Shown here: in pieces, positions 1 through 7,562 of the stretch
Position numbering within the stretch: the stretch's first letter is position 1
Layout: each line of letters begins with the position of its first letter
Assembly: GCA_946186495.1 (NCBI GenBank)
Contig: CAMHNQ010000005.1
Coordinates: forward strand, 1 to 64,000
Direction of reading: 5' to 3'
Source: an uncultured Bacteroidales bacterium
Lineage (GTDB): Bacteria; Bacteroidota; Bacteroidia; Bacteroidales; WCHB1-69
DNA: 64,000 nt
Made by a program: the position numbers and the translations under genes
Notes under the pieces: generated by a model
Told to the model about the DNA's origin: nothing
What the model saw: only the letters and a program-made list of their open reading frames with translations
The model's database searches: none

Positions 1-53
1 AAATTAAGCAAAAAGAATGGGGCAAACGGTCAACCTTATTCAGGCATTAACAC

Positions 54-109
54 AACAACCAACAACCAACAACCAACAACCAACAACCAATAACCAATAA
101 CCAATAACC
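54..109. repeat. heptamer tandem array (AACAACC/AATAACC)
   Basis: Five copies of AACAACC are followed by three of AATAACC, all in exact 7-bp phase, ending 10 bp before the -7 box of the glycosylase gene. It is one of several period-7 arrays in intergenic DNA of this window. Confidence 0.95.
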
Positions 110-119
110 ATTATTATTG

Positions 120-127
120 TATTTTTG
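120..127 (+). promoter_or_regulatory. -7 box TATTTTTG
   Basis: Match to the Bacteroidetes TAnnTTTG -7 element, 20 bp before the ATG of the DNA glycosylase gene. No TTG element is evident at the usual upstream distance because that DNA is the heptamer array. Confidence 0.6.
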
Positions 128-147
128 CCGCCGAAACCGAAACGGCA

Positions 148-726
148 ATGAAACTGACGAAAGACTATTTTCTTACAGACAACGTGGTCGGTCTGGCGCG
201 CGACCTGCTGGGCAAGTACCTGTTCACGAGGATAAGCGGGCAGCTCGCCGGTGGCATCATCTGCGAGACGGAAGCCTACAAGGGCACCACGGACCGCGCC
301 TCACACGCCTACGGGGGACGACGCACCCGCCGCAACGAGACGATGTACCACGAGGGTGGGGTCGCCTACGTCTATCTCTGCTACGGCATGCACCATCTGC
401 TCAACTTCGTCACCAACATTGACGGAATCCCTGACGCGGTGCTTATCCGCGGGATTATGCCCACACATGGAGAGGAGCTGATGCTGCAACGCTCCGGGAA
501 ACGGAAAATCACCCCCGACATCGGCATCGGGCCGGGCAAAGTCTCCAAACTGCTCGGTCTCACCGTCGCCGACAACGGCCTCTCGCTCTGCGGCGACAAG
601 CTGTGGGTCGAAGACCGGGGAGTGGTCGTTCCTGAGGACCACCTCGGAATCACCCCGCGCATCGGCGTGGGCTATGCCGGAGAGGACGCCCTGCTCCCCT
701 ATCGGTTTCTTGCGCGGTTGCCATAG
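148..726 (+). CDS. mpg: DNA-3-methyladenine glycosylase (MPG/AAG family)
   Basis: Base excision repair enzyme of the alkyl-adenine glycosylase family, 192 residues and cytoplasmic. The family removes 3-methyladenine, 7-methylguanine, hypoxanthine and related bases by N-glycosidic hydrolysis. The signature is complete: ETEAY at 40-44 supplies catalytic Glu42 and Tyr44 (human E125, Y127), His53 matches H136, Arg101 in VLIRG matches R182, and GPGK lies at 128-131. The length is normal for the bacterial members. The chosen ATG starts the conserved LTKDYF segment and lies 20 bp after a -7 box. It stands alone: the next gene on the same strand has its own promoter. It reads as an intact housekeeping repair gene. 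Confidence 0.95.
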   Translation: MKLTKDYFLTDNVVGLARDLLGKYLFTRISGQLAGGIICETEAYKGTTDRASHAYGGRRTRRNETMYHEGGVAYVYLCYGMHHLLNFVTNIDGIPDAVLIRGIMPTHGEELMLQRSGKRKITPDIGIGPGKVSKLLGLTVADNGLSLCGDKLWVEDRGVVVPEDHLGITPRIGVGYAGEDALLPYRFLARLP

Positions 727-826
727 GTGGACAGGGTTTACGCATCAACTTCGCCAAACGCCCGAGTGGCGAGGCATGGACCCTGATTAGGTGGAGGAAA
801 CGCTGACACTCTATCCAAAAAAATTG

Positions 827-834
827 TACTTTTG
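827..834 (+). promoter_or_regulatory. -7 box TACTTTTG
   Basis: TAnnTTTG element 43 bp before the ATG at 878. It lies inside the longer open frame that begins at 791, which argues that 878 and not 791 is the start. Confidence 0.65.
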
Positions 835-877
835 CGCCAAAATCAAAAACAAATTCATCATTAGCATCCATAGAGTC

Positions 878-1429
878 ATGTCAAAAGCATTTCGTATTCT
901 GACAATTGTCACCATCCTGTCAACAACTTTGTTAACTGTCAATGCACAAGCGCCTTACAAAAACGGATTCGGCATTTCCGCAGGCACCATGCAGGCCTTG
1001 TCGTTCAAGACCTTTGGCGGCGACCATTTCGCCTTCCAAATGGATTTGGGCACGGCATACGTCACCACCAGCGGCCGTTTCCAGAACGTGGACCTCAAGA
1101 GGGTTGCCCTCTGGACGGTGGAACTGAACCCGAACTTCATGTTCGAAGGGAACTTGGTCGGAGGACTTTACGGGCTGGCGGGCCTTGGCGGAAGCATCGG
1201 CTACTGCTGGAGCGACATCCAATACCAGGGGGTCTTCGGCCTCATGATGTCGCGCGACGACTTCGGCAAGTGCGGCGCCAACGCAATCGTCGGACTGGAG
1301 TACAAGTTCAAATCCCCACTGGCCCTGCAGATTGACTTCCGACCCGGCTATGGATGCCTCTTCGCAAAACACTTCGCCGCCCACTACTTCGACTGGAGCG
1401 CGAACCTCGGCGTGCACTACGCATTCTGA
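878..1429 (+). CDS. secreted outer-membrane beta-barrel-like protein
   Basis: A 183-residue protein with a signal peptide (about residues 1-24, cut after an AQA-like site). The mature part is rich in alternating hydrophobic and glycine/aromatic strands such as GLYGLAGLGG and DFRPGYGCLF, and it ends in an aromatic residue (HYAF), as outer-membrane barrels do. Start 878 is preferred to the longer frame from 791 because the promoter lies between them and the signal peptide begins at MSKAF. An opacity-type or OmpW-type small porin fold is likely, but I recognise no named family. No operon partner; the upstream gene is 150 bp away. Confidence 0.75.
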   Translation: MSKAFRILTIVTILSTTLLTVNAQAPYKNGFGISAGTMQALSFKTFGGDHFAFQMDLGTAYVTTSGRFQNVDLKRVALWTVELNPNFMFEGNLVGGLYGLAGLGGSIGYCWSDIQYQGVFGLMMSRDDFGKCGANAIVGLEYKFKSPLALQIDFRPGYGCLFAKHFAAHYFDWSANLGVHYAF

Positions 1430-1519
1430 CACAAGGTGCTGCTGCAGTCCTGCCGTTTTGGGTTGCTTGAGATACAGGATGTGCAAAAGTTTAAAATTTT
1501 GAGGACAAGAAAAAAACGT

Positions 1520-1527
1520 TATTTTTG
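1520..1527 (+). promoter_or_regulatory. -7 box TATTTTTG
   Basis: TAnnTTTG element 21 bp before the ATG of the truncated ATPase gene at 1549, so the remnant still carries a promoter. Confidence 0.55.
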
Positions 1528-1548
1528 AGGGGTCAACAGCAACGGGTT

Positions 1549-1818
1549 ATGGAACCAGAAAGACTCTTCAAACAAAAGATATACAACCGTTTGCTCAAGT
1601 GGAAAAAGGAGAGTAACGGCAAAAGTGCTCTTCTTATAGAAGGTGCCCGCCGCATAGGCAAATCGACGATTGTCAAGAGCTTCAGGTTCGAGATGCAGCA
1701 GTACGGTTATCAAAAGCTGATTTCTCCATACTTTTTCCCGTTCTTCCGTTTCGACTTCTTCGACTTTTTCATCATTTTATCGGCTTTGTCCATGACACCA
1801 AACAATTCGTCGAGGTGA
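1549..1818 (+). pseudogene. 5' fragment of an AAA/DUF4143 ATPase
   Basis: The first 45 or so codons encode the start of the AAA_14/DUF4143 ATPase family common in Bacteroidales: a basic N-terminal helix, then ALLIEGARRIGKST, a clear Walker A, at about residues 27-40. After VKSF the resemblance stops. The open frame then runs into DNA that is the antisense of the 3' end of the convergent gene at 1710. Intact members are about 380-470 residues and carry Walker B and a nuclease-like C-terminal domain, all missing here. The promoter and start remain, so a short peptide could be made, but it could not act as an ATPase. Full-length relatives lie at 7563 and 11566 and another remnant at 38965. Confidence 0.75.
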
Positions 1819-2456
1819 GCAAGGTGGAGCGACACGTCAAAATAGATGTCAAATGTCTCGTCGGGAGCCTCGTCTTCATAGACCGTCATTCGGTCGCAAT
1901 GCCCGATCAACGCCTGCGATTTGAGGTTAAGCCCGAAAATGCCATACAGGATACAATACTCGTCCGACACCTCCAGCACTTTGAAAGCGGTCTTTTCCGT
2001 CCGTCCGTCGCCTGAGGAGAGAATAACGTTCACAATCTGCCCTATCTGGGTGGAGTACAGGGCATTGCTCTCGCCAAGGCGATTGGCGCAGGTATAGGCT
2101 TTGAGCAGCAAATCCAGCGAGCAGGGTGATTTCTCCAGCTCCTTCTTGCTTTGTTCAAAGGCAGGCCGGTAGGATTCCGATTTCATCAGATCTCTCAACT
2201 CCTTAGAGGCGTCTTTATAGGAATAGTCGGGAGAGAAATAGCTGCCGTAATAGATTTTCGCCACCTCCACGTCCGTCAAAGTGGTGTCGCCCGAATTGAA
2301 GCGGTTGACCAACGCCTTGAAATCTTCGGTTTGGTTTTTGGCGAACTTCTCCATCGCTTTGTAGTCGATGGTCAGGAAGGATTTGCCATTCTGTTGGGCT
2401 GTCAGGCTGAGACCAGCGAATAACAGCAAAACCGCGATAAACATTGACTTTTTCAT
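1710..2456 (-). CDS. secreted protein, possibly DUF4919 family
   Basis: 248 residues from the preferred Met; an in-frame Met three codons upstream is also possible. The N-terminus MKKSMFIAVLLLFAGLSLTAQ is a Sec signal peptide. The mature part is helical, with a repeat-like middle (KKELEKSPCSLDLLLKAYTCANRLGE) and a strand-rich DIYFDVSLHLAHLDELFG segment. It ends in a very basic tail, MKKSKKSKRKNGKKYGE. The overall pattern resembles the Bacteroidetes DUF4919 proteins, whose function is not known; this link is from memory and tentative. Its 3' end overlaps the open frame of the ATPase remnant on the other strand. Confidence 0.6.
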   Translation of the reverse strand: MKKSMFIAVLLLFAGLSLTAQQNGKSFLTIDYKAMEKFAKNQTEDFKALVNRFNSGDTTLTDVEVAKIYYGSYFSPDYSYKDASKELRDLMKSESYRPAFEQSKKELEKSPCSLDLLLKAYTCANRLGESNALYSTQIGQIVNVILSSGDGRTEKTAFKVLEVSDEYCILYGIFGLNLKSQALIGHCDRMTVYEDEAPDETFDIYFDVSLHLAHLDELFGVMDKADKMMKKSKKSKRKNGKKYGEISF

Positions 2457-2513
2457 ATTGTGCATTTTTTGGTAAAATTTCCATTTTTAACTATCTCAAA
2501 AGGCGCGATACCA

Positions 2514-3425
2514 TTACGGCACTTCCGTCGCAAGAGACATGACATATCGAATATGGATGTCGTCACCGGCGATGGTCAGCATACCGGCGGAACCTTCGGC
2601 GGTGGAGAAGGGTAACGTCAGGCGGCTGTCGCCCGGACCGAGATTCCACCAACGATTTGGCTCGCCCCAAAAATCATAAAAGGTCCACCCTTGACCCAAT
2701 TCCTTGACACGGATCAAATCATTGCCGTTCCTTTGGGCAATGAACACCTCATTGTTGCAGCTGACGACATAGAGCAGTTGGTCGTGTGACACAAAAGCCC
2801 CGTGAAACAGGGTATCTGTGGGCATCGTGGAAGAATAGTGTCTTCCGATGCAACAACCATGGCATACAAATCCTCTAAAACAATACCAACCGCCATAATC
2901 GCTTTGGGGATCGCACCATTTGGATTTGTCATGGCGTAACATTAAATTTTCGTCACAAATATCCAAAATGGTGTTCTTCACCAAAGGATTTCCTGGACTT
3001 TGGTCGATACGAAAACTGTCCACCTGTTTGGGGTTGATAAAGTAATAGTGATCCCCATGGCGCAGTATTTGATGGAATTCCCCGGTGAAATAGTATTGCC
3101 GGTTCACATATTCATACTGCAACCACCCATTGTGAGCGTCAATGTACAAAGAAGGCTGTTTTGCCGTGAAGAGGATGTCTTCGCCATATTTGTCTTGGCT
3201 GACCGTGTAAAGGTCGTCCTCGTACAAGACAGAGGGATACGGCCGTGACCTTGTCCAATACCACTTGTCGTTGTACCCACTGTAGGTATAATCGGCCCAT
3301 TCGAATTGATGTCCTGCTGTGAAAAAGGTGTCAATCCGCACGATGAGGGCTGGTTGCGCCAATCCGACGTGTATCACGCCTTGCAAGAGGAGCAGGTAAA
3401 GGGTCATAACAGCGAATTTTTTCAT
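2514..3425 (-). CDS. secreted hypothetical protein, Trp/Tyr-rich
   Basis: 303 residues with a signal peptide (about 1-23, LGLAQ-type cut). I do not recognise the family. The mature protein is dense in aromatic residues (YNDKWYWTRSRPYP, YGGWYCFRGF, EPNRWW) and contains two CxxxxC/CHGCC-like cysteine groups near 160-195. The alternating short strands suggest a beta-propeller-like or WG-repeat-like periplasmic or surface protein. A -7 box lies about 95 bp upstream at 3519. It shares its strand with the 1710 gene (57 bp apart) and the two may be cotranscribed. Confidence 0.6.
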   Translation of the reverse strand: MKKFAVMTLYLLLLQGVIHVGLAQPALIVRIDTFFTAGHQFEWADYTYSGYNDKWYWTRSRPYPSVLYEDDLYTVSQDKYGEDILFTAKQPSLYIDAHNGWLQYEYVNRQYYFTGEFHQILRHGDHYYFINPKQVDSFRIDQSPGNPLVKNTILDICDENLMLRHDKSKWCDPQSDYGGWYCFRGFVCHGCCIGRHYSSTMPTDTLFHGAFVSHDQLLYVVSCNNEVFIAQRNGNDLIRVKELGQGWTFYDFWGEPNRWWNLGPGDSRLTLPFSTAEGSAGMLTIAGDDIHIRYVMSLATEVP

Positions 3426-3518
3426 ACCTTTTTTAGGGGACTTCTTTTATTACTCTCTTCACGTCGTTCCCGTCGACGATGCGAAGTCCGTTAACATCAT
3501 ACATAGACAACAACGCTG

Positions 3519-3526
3519 CAAAACTA
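3519..3526 (-). promoter_or_regulatory. -7 box TAGTTTTG
   Basis: TAnnTTTG on the minus strand, upstream of the secreted protein gene starting at 3425. GTTG lies immediately before it. Confidence 0.5.
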
Positions 3527-3607
3527 CAACTTTTTTATTTATATGACGCAAAAATGTCAAAAGGTTGCAGTGGGCAAGAATATTTTTCACCACAATCAAA
3601 AAAAAAG

Positions 3608-3615
3608 TATCTTTG
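3608..3615 (+). promoter_or_regulatory. -7 box TATCTTTG
   Basis: Consensus -7 element 58 bp before the ATG at 3673, in the divergent region shared with the minus-strand gene. Confidence 0.65.
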
Positions 3616-3672
3616 CGCCTGATTTCGTGTGATTTCGTGCATTTTTATAATTAACCGAGCTTTGATTCCAAT

Positions 3673-5082
3673 ATGAAAAAAACATTAACCGTTCTCCTCT
3701 GCGCCGTTCTCTCCGCGCTGACCTCCTTTGCCCAGAGACCGATTCCGGCGCACTTCGACGAATGTGTGGAGCTGATGGCCACGGTCTGGCGACTTTCGGG
3801 CTCCGAAGAATACAATCGTTGCAGAGTTCCGCAATACGCGCACGAGGTCGATTCCGTTTTCGGGCCATACAAAGACCATCCTGTCGTGCAGCTGGCTCGC
3901 CAATACCAGAACGAATCGGGAATCAGCTATGATGCGGTGGCCTCTTACGGTTTGCATCTGACGTTGAATGCGAACGGTGCTATCGTATTAGACGACAGCT
4001 TCTTGGAAGGCAGCGACAACTCTTTCGACCGTTGGTCGGAGCAACAGAAAAAGGAGTTCCTGGAACCGCTGAACGATTTTTACCGCGCTTCCCATTTCCA
4101 CGATTGGTACTTGCAGCAGGATATTTTGTTCGACGAGGTGGAGGAGGCGTTCCAGGACATCAACCAACAAATTGATTACGATTGGTTCAACGGCTATTTC
4201 GGGGCGGAAAGCGGCAGCACCTTCCGCATCGTGCTCAGTCTGTTAGTGGGTCCGAACAACTACGGGTGCAGCGCCAAACTGAAAGACGGCACTAACGCAT
4301 TGAGCCCCGTCATCGGCTGCTGCCAAGTGGATGATAGTGGAAACATCTCCTACAATGCTAACACCGTACTGCCCGTTGTCATCCACGAGTTCTGCCACCA
4401 TTACTGCAACCCGCTGAACAGCCAGTTTTGGTCGTCGATGGAGACATCCGCCGACAAAGTGTTCAAGGAACGAGAAAAGCAGATGCGGCAATCCGCCTAC
4501 GGTTCGGCCCTGATTATGATGAACGAAACGTTTGTCCGCGCCTCCGTCATCCGCTATATGAGAGTCCACTATCCTCAGATTGAGGAATCCGCATTTGTCG
4601 GAGAGGAAGAACGGCAGGGTTTCATCCTCACCCAAACCTTGTGCGACGCCCTGAAAGAGTATGAGCAGCAGCGCGACAAGTACGCCACGATGTCCGACTT
4701 CATGCCCGTCTATGCCAAGATGGTGAACGACTTTGATTTGAGGCAGTACAACAAACGGCAGAAAGCACTGGCCAAGAAGAATGCCACTTACAAAGTGAAC
4801 CTCAAGGACGGCGCGAAGGATGTTCCCAGCGGTCCTTTCACACTCGTCATCACATTCTCCAAGCCGATGCTAAACAGTATCGCCCTGTATATGAGCCCTT
4901 CAGGGGCGGATTTTCCTCCTGTCAAGAGCTATGCCTGGCGCGACGACAAAACGTTGGAAGTGATTTTCTCCCTGGAGCCTTCGCACCAATACGGGTTCGT
5001 TGTCATGGGTACCAAGTTCCCCACCAAGGACGGGCACAGTGCCGGCAAAAATATGGAAATCACTTTCACGACGGGAAAATAG
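3673..5082 (+). CDS. secreted putative zinc metallopeptidase (DUF4932-like)
   Basis: 469 residues with a signal peptide (1-21, TSFAQ). A zinc-binding motif HEFCH is at 238-242 (VVIHEFCHHYCNP), followed by a helix with MNETFVRASVIRYM that could hold a further ligand. The size and the order of elements resemble the DUF4932 family, proteins of unknown substrate found in Bacteroidetes. The last 90 or so residues (from about 380, DVPSGPFTLVITFSKPM) form an Ig-like strand domain of the Big_5 type. It probably acts in the periplasm or on the surface. No T9SS sorting domain is present. Monocistronic, with its own promoter; short palindromes follow the stop. Confidence 0.7.
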   Translation: MKKTLTVLLCAVLSALTSFAQRPIPAHFDECVELMATVWRLSGSEEYNRCRVPQYAHEVDSVFGPYKDHPVVQLARQYQNESGISYDAVASYGLHLTLNANGAIVLDDSFLEGSDNSFDRWSEQQKKEFLEPLNDFYRASHFHDWYLQQDILFDEVEEAFQDINQQIDYDWFNGYFGAESGSTFRIVLSLLVGPNNYGCSAKLKDGTNALSPVIGCCQVDDSGNISYNANTVLPVVIHEFCHHYCNPLNSQFWSSMETSADKVFKEREKQMRQSAYGSALIMMNETFVRASVIRYMRVHYPQIEESAFVGEEERQGFILTQTLCDALKEYEQQRDKYATMSDFMPVYAKMVNDFDLRQYNKRQKALAKKNATYKVNLKDGAKDVPSGPFTLVITFSKPMLNSIALYMSPSGADFPPVKSYAWRDDKTLEVIFSLEPSHQYGFVVMGTKFPTKDGHSAGKNMEITFTTGK

Positions 5083-5087
5083 GGGGC

Positions 5088-5104
5088 GCGTCTCTCAGAG
5101 ACGC
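5088..5104. other. short perfect palindrome GCGTCTCT/AGAGACGC
   Basis: Eight-base arms around one base, 5 bp after a stop codon. There is no T-run, so it is a poor intrinsic terminator. A second hairpin, CGTGCC/GGCACG, lies at 5124-5141. It shares the GCGTCTCT core with the palindrome at 58669. Confidence 0.8.
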
Positions 5105-5238
5105 TGTCACAGCCCCGCCGCCTCGTGCCCCACACGGCACGACAGAATCCCTGCCACCTGAAAGCAGGAACAGAAGCAAGGATGTTATTTTGATGATGAG
5201 GTTTTGCATCGCAACTAACACAGAATAAGAAGAATAAA

Positions 5239-5649
5239 CTATTCGTTTAGAAATTCTGTCGGAGACAAAACTGGTATGTTGGATAAAGCGTAATCTTTCT
5301 CGTTTCTAGTAACAATCATTTCCGCATTTGCCGCCAATGCTGAATAATATTGCATACCATCTTCCAAATCCGAAAAATCGGATTGCAAAACGCGATCAAT
5401 CACAGACGAATCAACGGTTGTAACCGTACAGAGGGATTTGGCGATAGTCAACTTGGTGATTATCTCTTTTCGACTGTATTTTAGACGATGCATCAGATAA
5501 ACAGCAGTGGAAAACGACAGCGAACAACACAGTAGATCCAACTCTTTACGGTCGGCCATGCTGAACAAAACCGAAGCTTGATGCACCCATGGTTGACGCT
5601 CAAGCAACAAATCCAGCAGGATGTTGGTGTCAATGAACACTCTTTTCAT
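5239..5649 (-). CDS. PIN-domain toxin (VapC-like RNase)
   Basis: 136 residues. The PIN fold is shown by VFIDTNILLDLL at the N-terminus (Asp7, Asn9, Asp13), acidic residues in SDLEDGMQYYSAL near 94-97, and IVTRNEKDY in the last strand. PIN toxins are Mg-dependent RNases that cut tRNA, rRNA or mRNA when not bound by antitoxin. Its ATG overlaps the stop of the upstream antitoxin gene as ATGA, so the two are translationally coupled. It looks intact. The RNA target cannot be told from sequence. Confidence 0.85.
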   Translation of the reverse strand: MKRVFIDTNILLDLLLERQPWVHQASVLFSMADRKELDLLCCSLSFSTAVYLMHRLKYSRKEIITKLTIAKSLCTVTTVDSSVIDRVLQSDFSDLEDGMQYYSALAANAEMIVTRNEKDYALSNIPVLSPTEFLNE

Positions 5650-5873
5650 AAGTACTTCTCTTTAAGGTGTTCCATCTTTAGAGTATCAAGTTCCTCGTCT
5701 GACAGATTCACAGAATGACCTGTCAACATGCTGGATACTAAAGGGGAAACGCTATGGTCGCGCGTACTTTTCCCCGTCAGTGACTTGACAAATTCGGCCA
5801 CTTTCTCCAACATATTCAACGACATTGAACTTAAATCGTCGTTAATGCTTGCTCTTAAATCTATTGCTGTCAT
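5646..5873 (-). CDS. antitoxin partner of the PIN toxin
   Basis: 75 residues from MTAIDLRASIN; an in-frame ATG three codons earlier is possible. The N-terminal half (residues 1-45, with LNMLEKVAEFVKSL) looks like a helical or strand-helix DNA-binding segment. The C-terminal part (SPLVSSMLTGHSVNLSDEELDTLKMEHLKEKYL) matches the acidic tail by which many Bacteroidales antitoxins clamp a PIN toxin. It overlaps the toxin start by 4 bp. The -7 box at 5905 and the direct repeat ATGTTTAC x2 at 5883-5898 fit autoregulation by the complex. Confidence 0.8.
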   Translation of the reverse strand: MTAIDLRASINDDLSSMSLNMLEKVAEFVKSLTGKSTRDHSVSPLVSSMLTGHSVNLSDEELDTLKMEHLKEKYL

Positions 5874-5882
5874 ACTGAACAA

Positions 5883-5898
5883 ATGTTTACATGTTTAC
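5883..5898. repeat. direct repeat ATGTTTAC x2, candidate antitoxin operator
   Basis: Two adjacent perfect 8-bp copies between the -7 box (5905-5912) and the antitoxin start. The position suits a repressor site; binding is inferred. Confidence 0.5.
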
Positions 5899-5904
5899 AG
5901 ATTG

Positions 5905-5912
5905 CAAAAATA
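5905..5912 (-). promoter_or_regulatory. -7 box TATTTTTG
   Basis: TAnnTTTG element for the PIN toxin-antitoxin pair, about 32 bp upstream of the antitoxin ATG. Confidence 0.6.
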
Positions 5913-5979
5913 CATTTTTTTCAATATTGTTACGTTCCGTGGATTACTTATGAAAAAATGACATTCATGTCATTGGGGG

Positions 5980-6945
5980 TTATAGTTCCTCCCCCTGTCC
6001 TCTCCCCCGCCGCTGCCTCAGCCAATAGAGGGCGGCGACGAGGAGAAGCGACAAACCGACCAGAGCAAGGAGGTTTGACAGAGGAAAATGGAACATCTTA
6101 GCTTCTAAACTCACGACAAGAATCATGCATCCAACCTCTACCATTCGGATGATTAATCGCTCATCAGGGACAACCCGCACAAGATGGCGCCCCGTCAACA
6201 GCACAAACACTAATCCTGTAACACCTGCCACCATAATAGTAAGGTTGCCAAAAGGCAAATGCCCTAACTTGAGGAAAAGCCCGAAAAGATTCAATGCAAG
6301 AAAGGCGATACCCGTCCAATATGCGCCACTGCGATGGTAATCCGATGTCATGGCGACGGTGTTTCCGTTCAATCGCAAAGTCTGCGCCAAAAGTTCGTCA
6401 CTCATCTTGACAAGGCGGTCCATGTTGCATATTATCAAGATAATGGATAAGATCAGGATGAACGCCAAAGGTACGTATGAAATAGCTATTTCCCGACGAT
6501 AGTCAATCTCCCAGAGGAACCATATCAGCCACAAGCACAAGGCAAAGACCCCCGTCATCCATACTATAGAAAATCTTGTGCGTATGCGCTCCATTTTCCG
6601 AACGAATGATTGAATATCTGAATCTTCTGCATTGATCTTCAGCACTTTTCGGCAACTCAGCCATTCAAACAATCCGATTAAGGCGAAAAGCAATACGGAC
6701 ATGACCATGAAGAAGAAACGGAGATCAAAACGATACCAGCTCCAACAGACTGCGGCGGCTAACAATCCGTAGGTAAGCATAATCTCCATATTGCGACGCC
6801 TGAATCCTGTGATTTTTGTATGCAAAATCTCGTGAATCAGGTCATTGTTGACGATTTCCTGCTGGTTGAACTTCTCCTGAAGCGTCTTGTATTGCATTTG
6901 CAGCGACGACAGCTCCATTTCCTGGCTTTGGCTTTTCTCTTCCAT
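5980..6945 (-). CDS. polytopic membrane protein downstream of an ECF sigma factor
   Basis: 321 residues from MEEKSQSQEME. The longer open frame reaching 7317 runs antisense-like through the sigma factor gene and is not real. Residues 1-50 are a charged, Gln-rich coiled coil predicted to be cytoplasmic. About eight hydrophobic helices follow, and the tail is very basic (RQRRGRGQ). I recognise no family. It begins 11 bp after the sigma factor stop, so they form an operon. That position is usually held by an anti-sigma factor or a factor-controlled gene. The soluble N-terminal coil before the membrane part could serve as the sigma-binding segment, but this is inference. Confidence 0.7.
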   Translation of the reverse strand: MEEKSQSQEMELSSLQMQYKTLQEKFNQQEIVNNDLIHEILHTKITGFRRRNMEIMLTYGLLAAAVCWSWYRFDLRFFFMVMSVLLFALIGLFEWLSCRKVLKINAEDSDIQSFVRKMERIRTRFSIVWMTGVFALCLWLIWFLWEIDYRREIAISYVPLAFILILSIILIICNMDRLVKMSDELLAQTLRLNGNTVAMTSDYHRSGAYWTGIAFLALNLFGLFLKLGHLPFGNLTIMVAGVTGLVFVLLTGRHLVRVVPDERLIIRMVEVGCMILVVSLEAKMFHFPLSNLLALVGLSLLLVAALYWLRQRRGRGQGEEL

Positions 6946-6956
6946 AATGATAAGGA

Positions 6957-7451
6957 CTATTGGGTGATAGATTTCGCTTTTTGCAGCAATTTTTCTTTGA
7001 TACGGTGCAGTTTTATCCCAACGTTTGCCACTGAAATGCCCATAATGGCCGCAATTTCGTCGTAACCGATGCCCTCCAACCACAGCAGCACGAGTCCGCG
7101 GTCCATGACATCTAACTGGTTGATGAGCACATAGAGCTGACGGACCTGCTCGAGCGAAGAGTCCTGCGGGTCGTAGGGGTCGATGTCGGTGCTGAGCGGG
7201 ACGGTCTGCGGACGGCGTTTCGCCCGTTTGTCGCTGTTGATGGCAGTGTTGAGCGCAATACGATAGACCCACGTGTTCACACTGCTGCGTTGCTCGAACT
7301 GGCCGAAGCCCAGCCACAACCGCACCAGAATCTCCTGAAAGAGGTCGTTGATTTCCTCGTTGTCGCGGGAGAACATGTAACAGACGGAGTAGATTGTCCG
7401 CTTGTACTGTTTCACCAGTTCCTCGAATTGCTTTTCTTTGGCACTTTTCAT
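6957..7451 (-). CDS. ECF-type RNA polymerase sigma factor
   Basis: 164 residues from MKSAKEKQFEE; an upstream Met twelve codons earlier is possible. Region 2 is clear: LVKQYKRTIYSVCYMF, then EINDLFQEILVRLW, with the DLxQE-type core motif. Region 4 follows, with LLWLEGIGYDEIAAIMGISVANVGIKLHRIKEKL, a helix-turn-helix for the -35 element. The linker carries a basic KRAKRR stretch. It belongs to the sigma-70 extracytoplasmic function group, which redirects polymerase in response to envelope or metabolic signals. The only linked partner is the membrane protein directly downstream; there is no FecR or TonB receptor. The target promoter is unknown. Confidence 0.9.
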   Translation of the reverse strand: MKSAKEKQFEELVKQYKRTIYSVCYMFSRDNEEINDLFQEILVRLWLGFGQFEQRSSVNTWVYRIALNTAINSDKRAKRRPQTVPLSTDIDPYDPQDSSLEQVRQLYVLINQLDVMDRGLVLLWLEGIGYDEIAAIMGISVANVGIKLHRIKEKLLQKAKSITQ

Positions 7452-7562
7452 CTGACCGTTTGGGATTTTTATGACGTTAGACAACATCGCCCGAAAATCC
7501 TTACAGGAGGTTGTGTGTTTTTTCGATTTCCGAGTCCTTATCCGGGGGAATCACTCTCAGGC

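Noticed and set aside
5980-7317. 445-codon reading of the membrane protein gene
   Set aside because: The first 124 codons overlap the sigma factor gene in another frame and read as Arg/His/Gln-rich noise; the start at 6945 fits the operon spacing.
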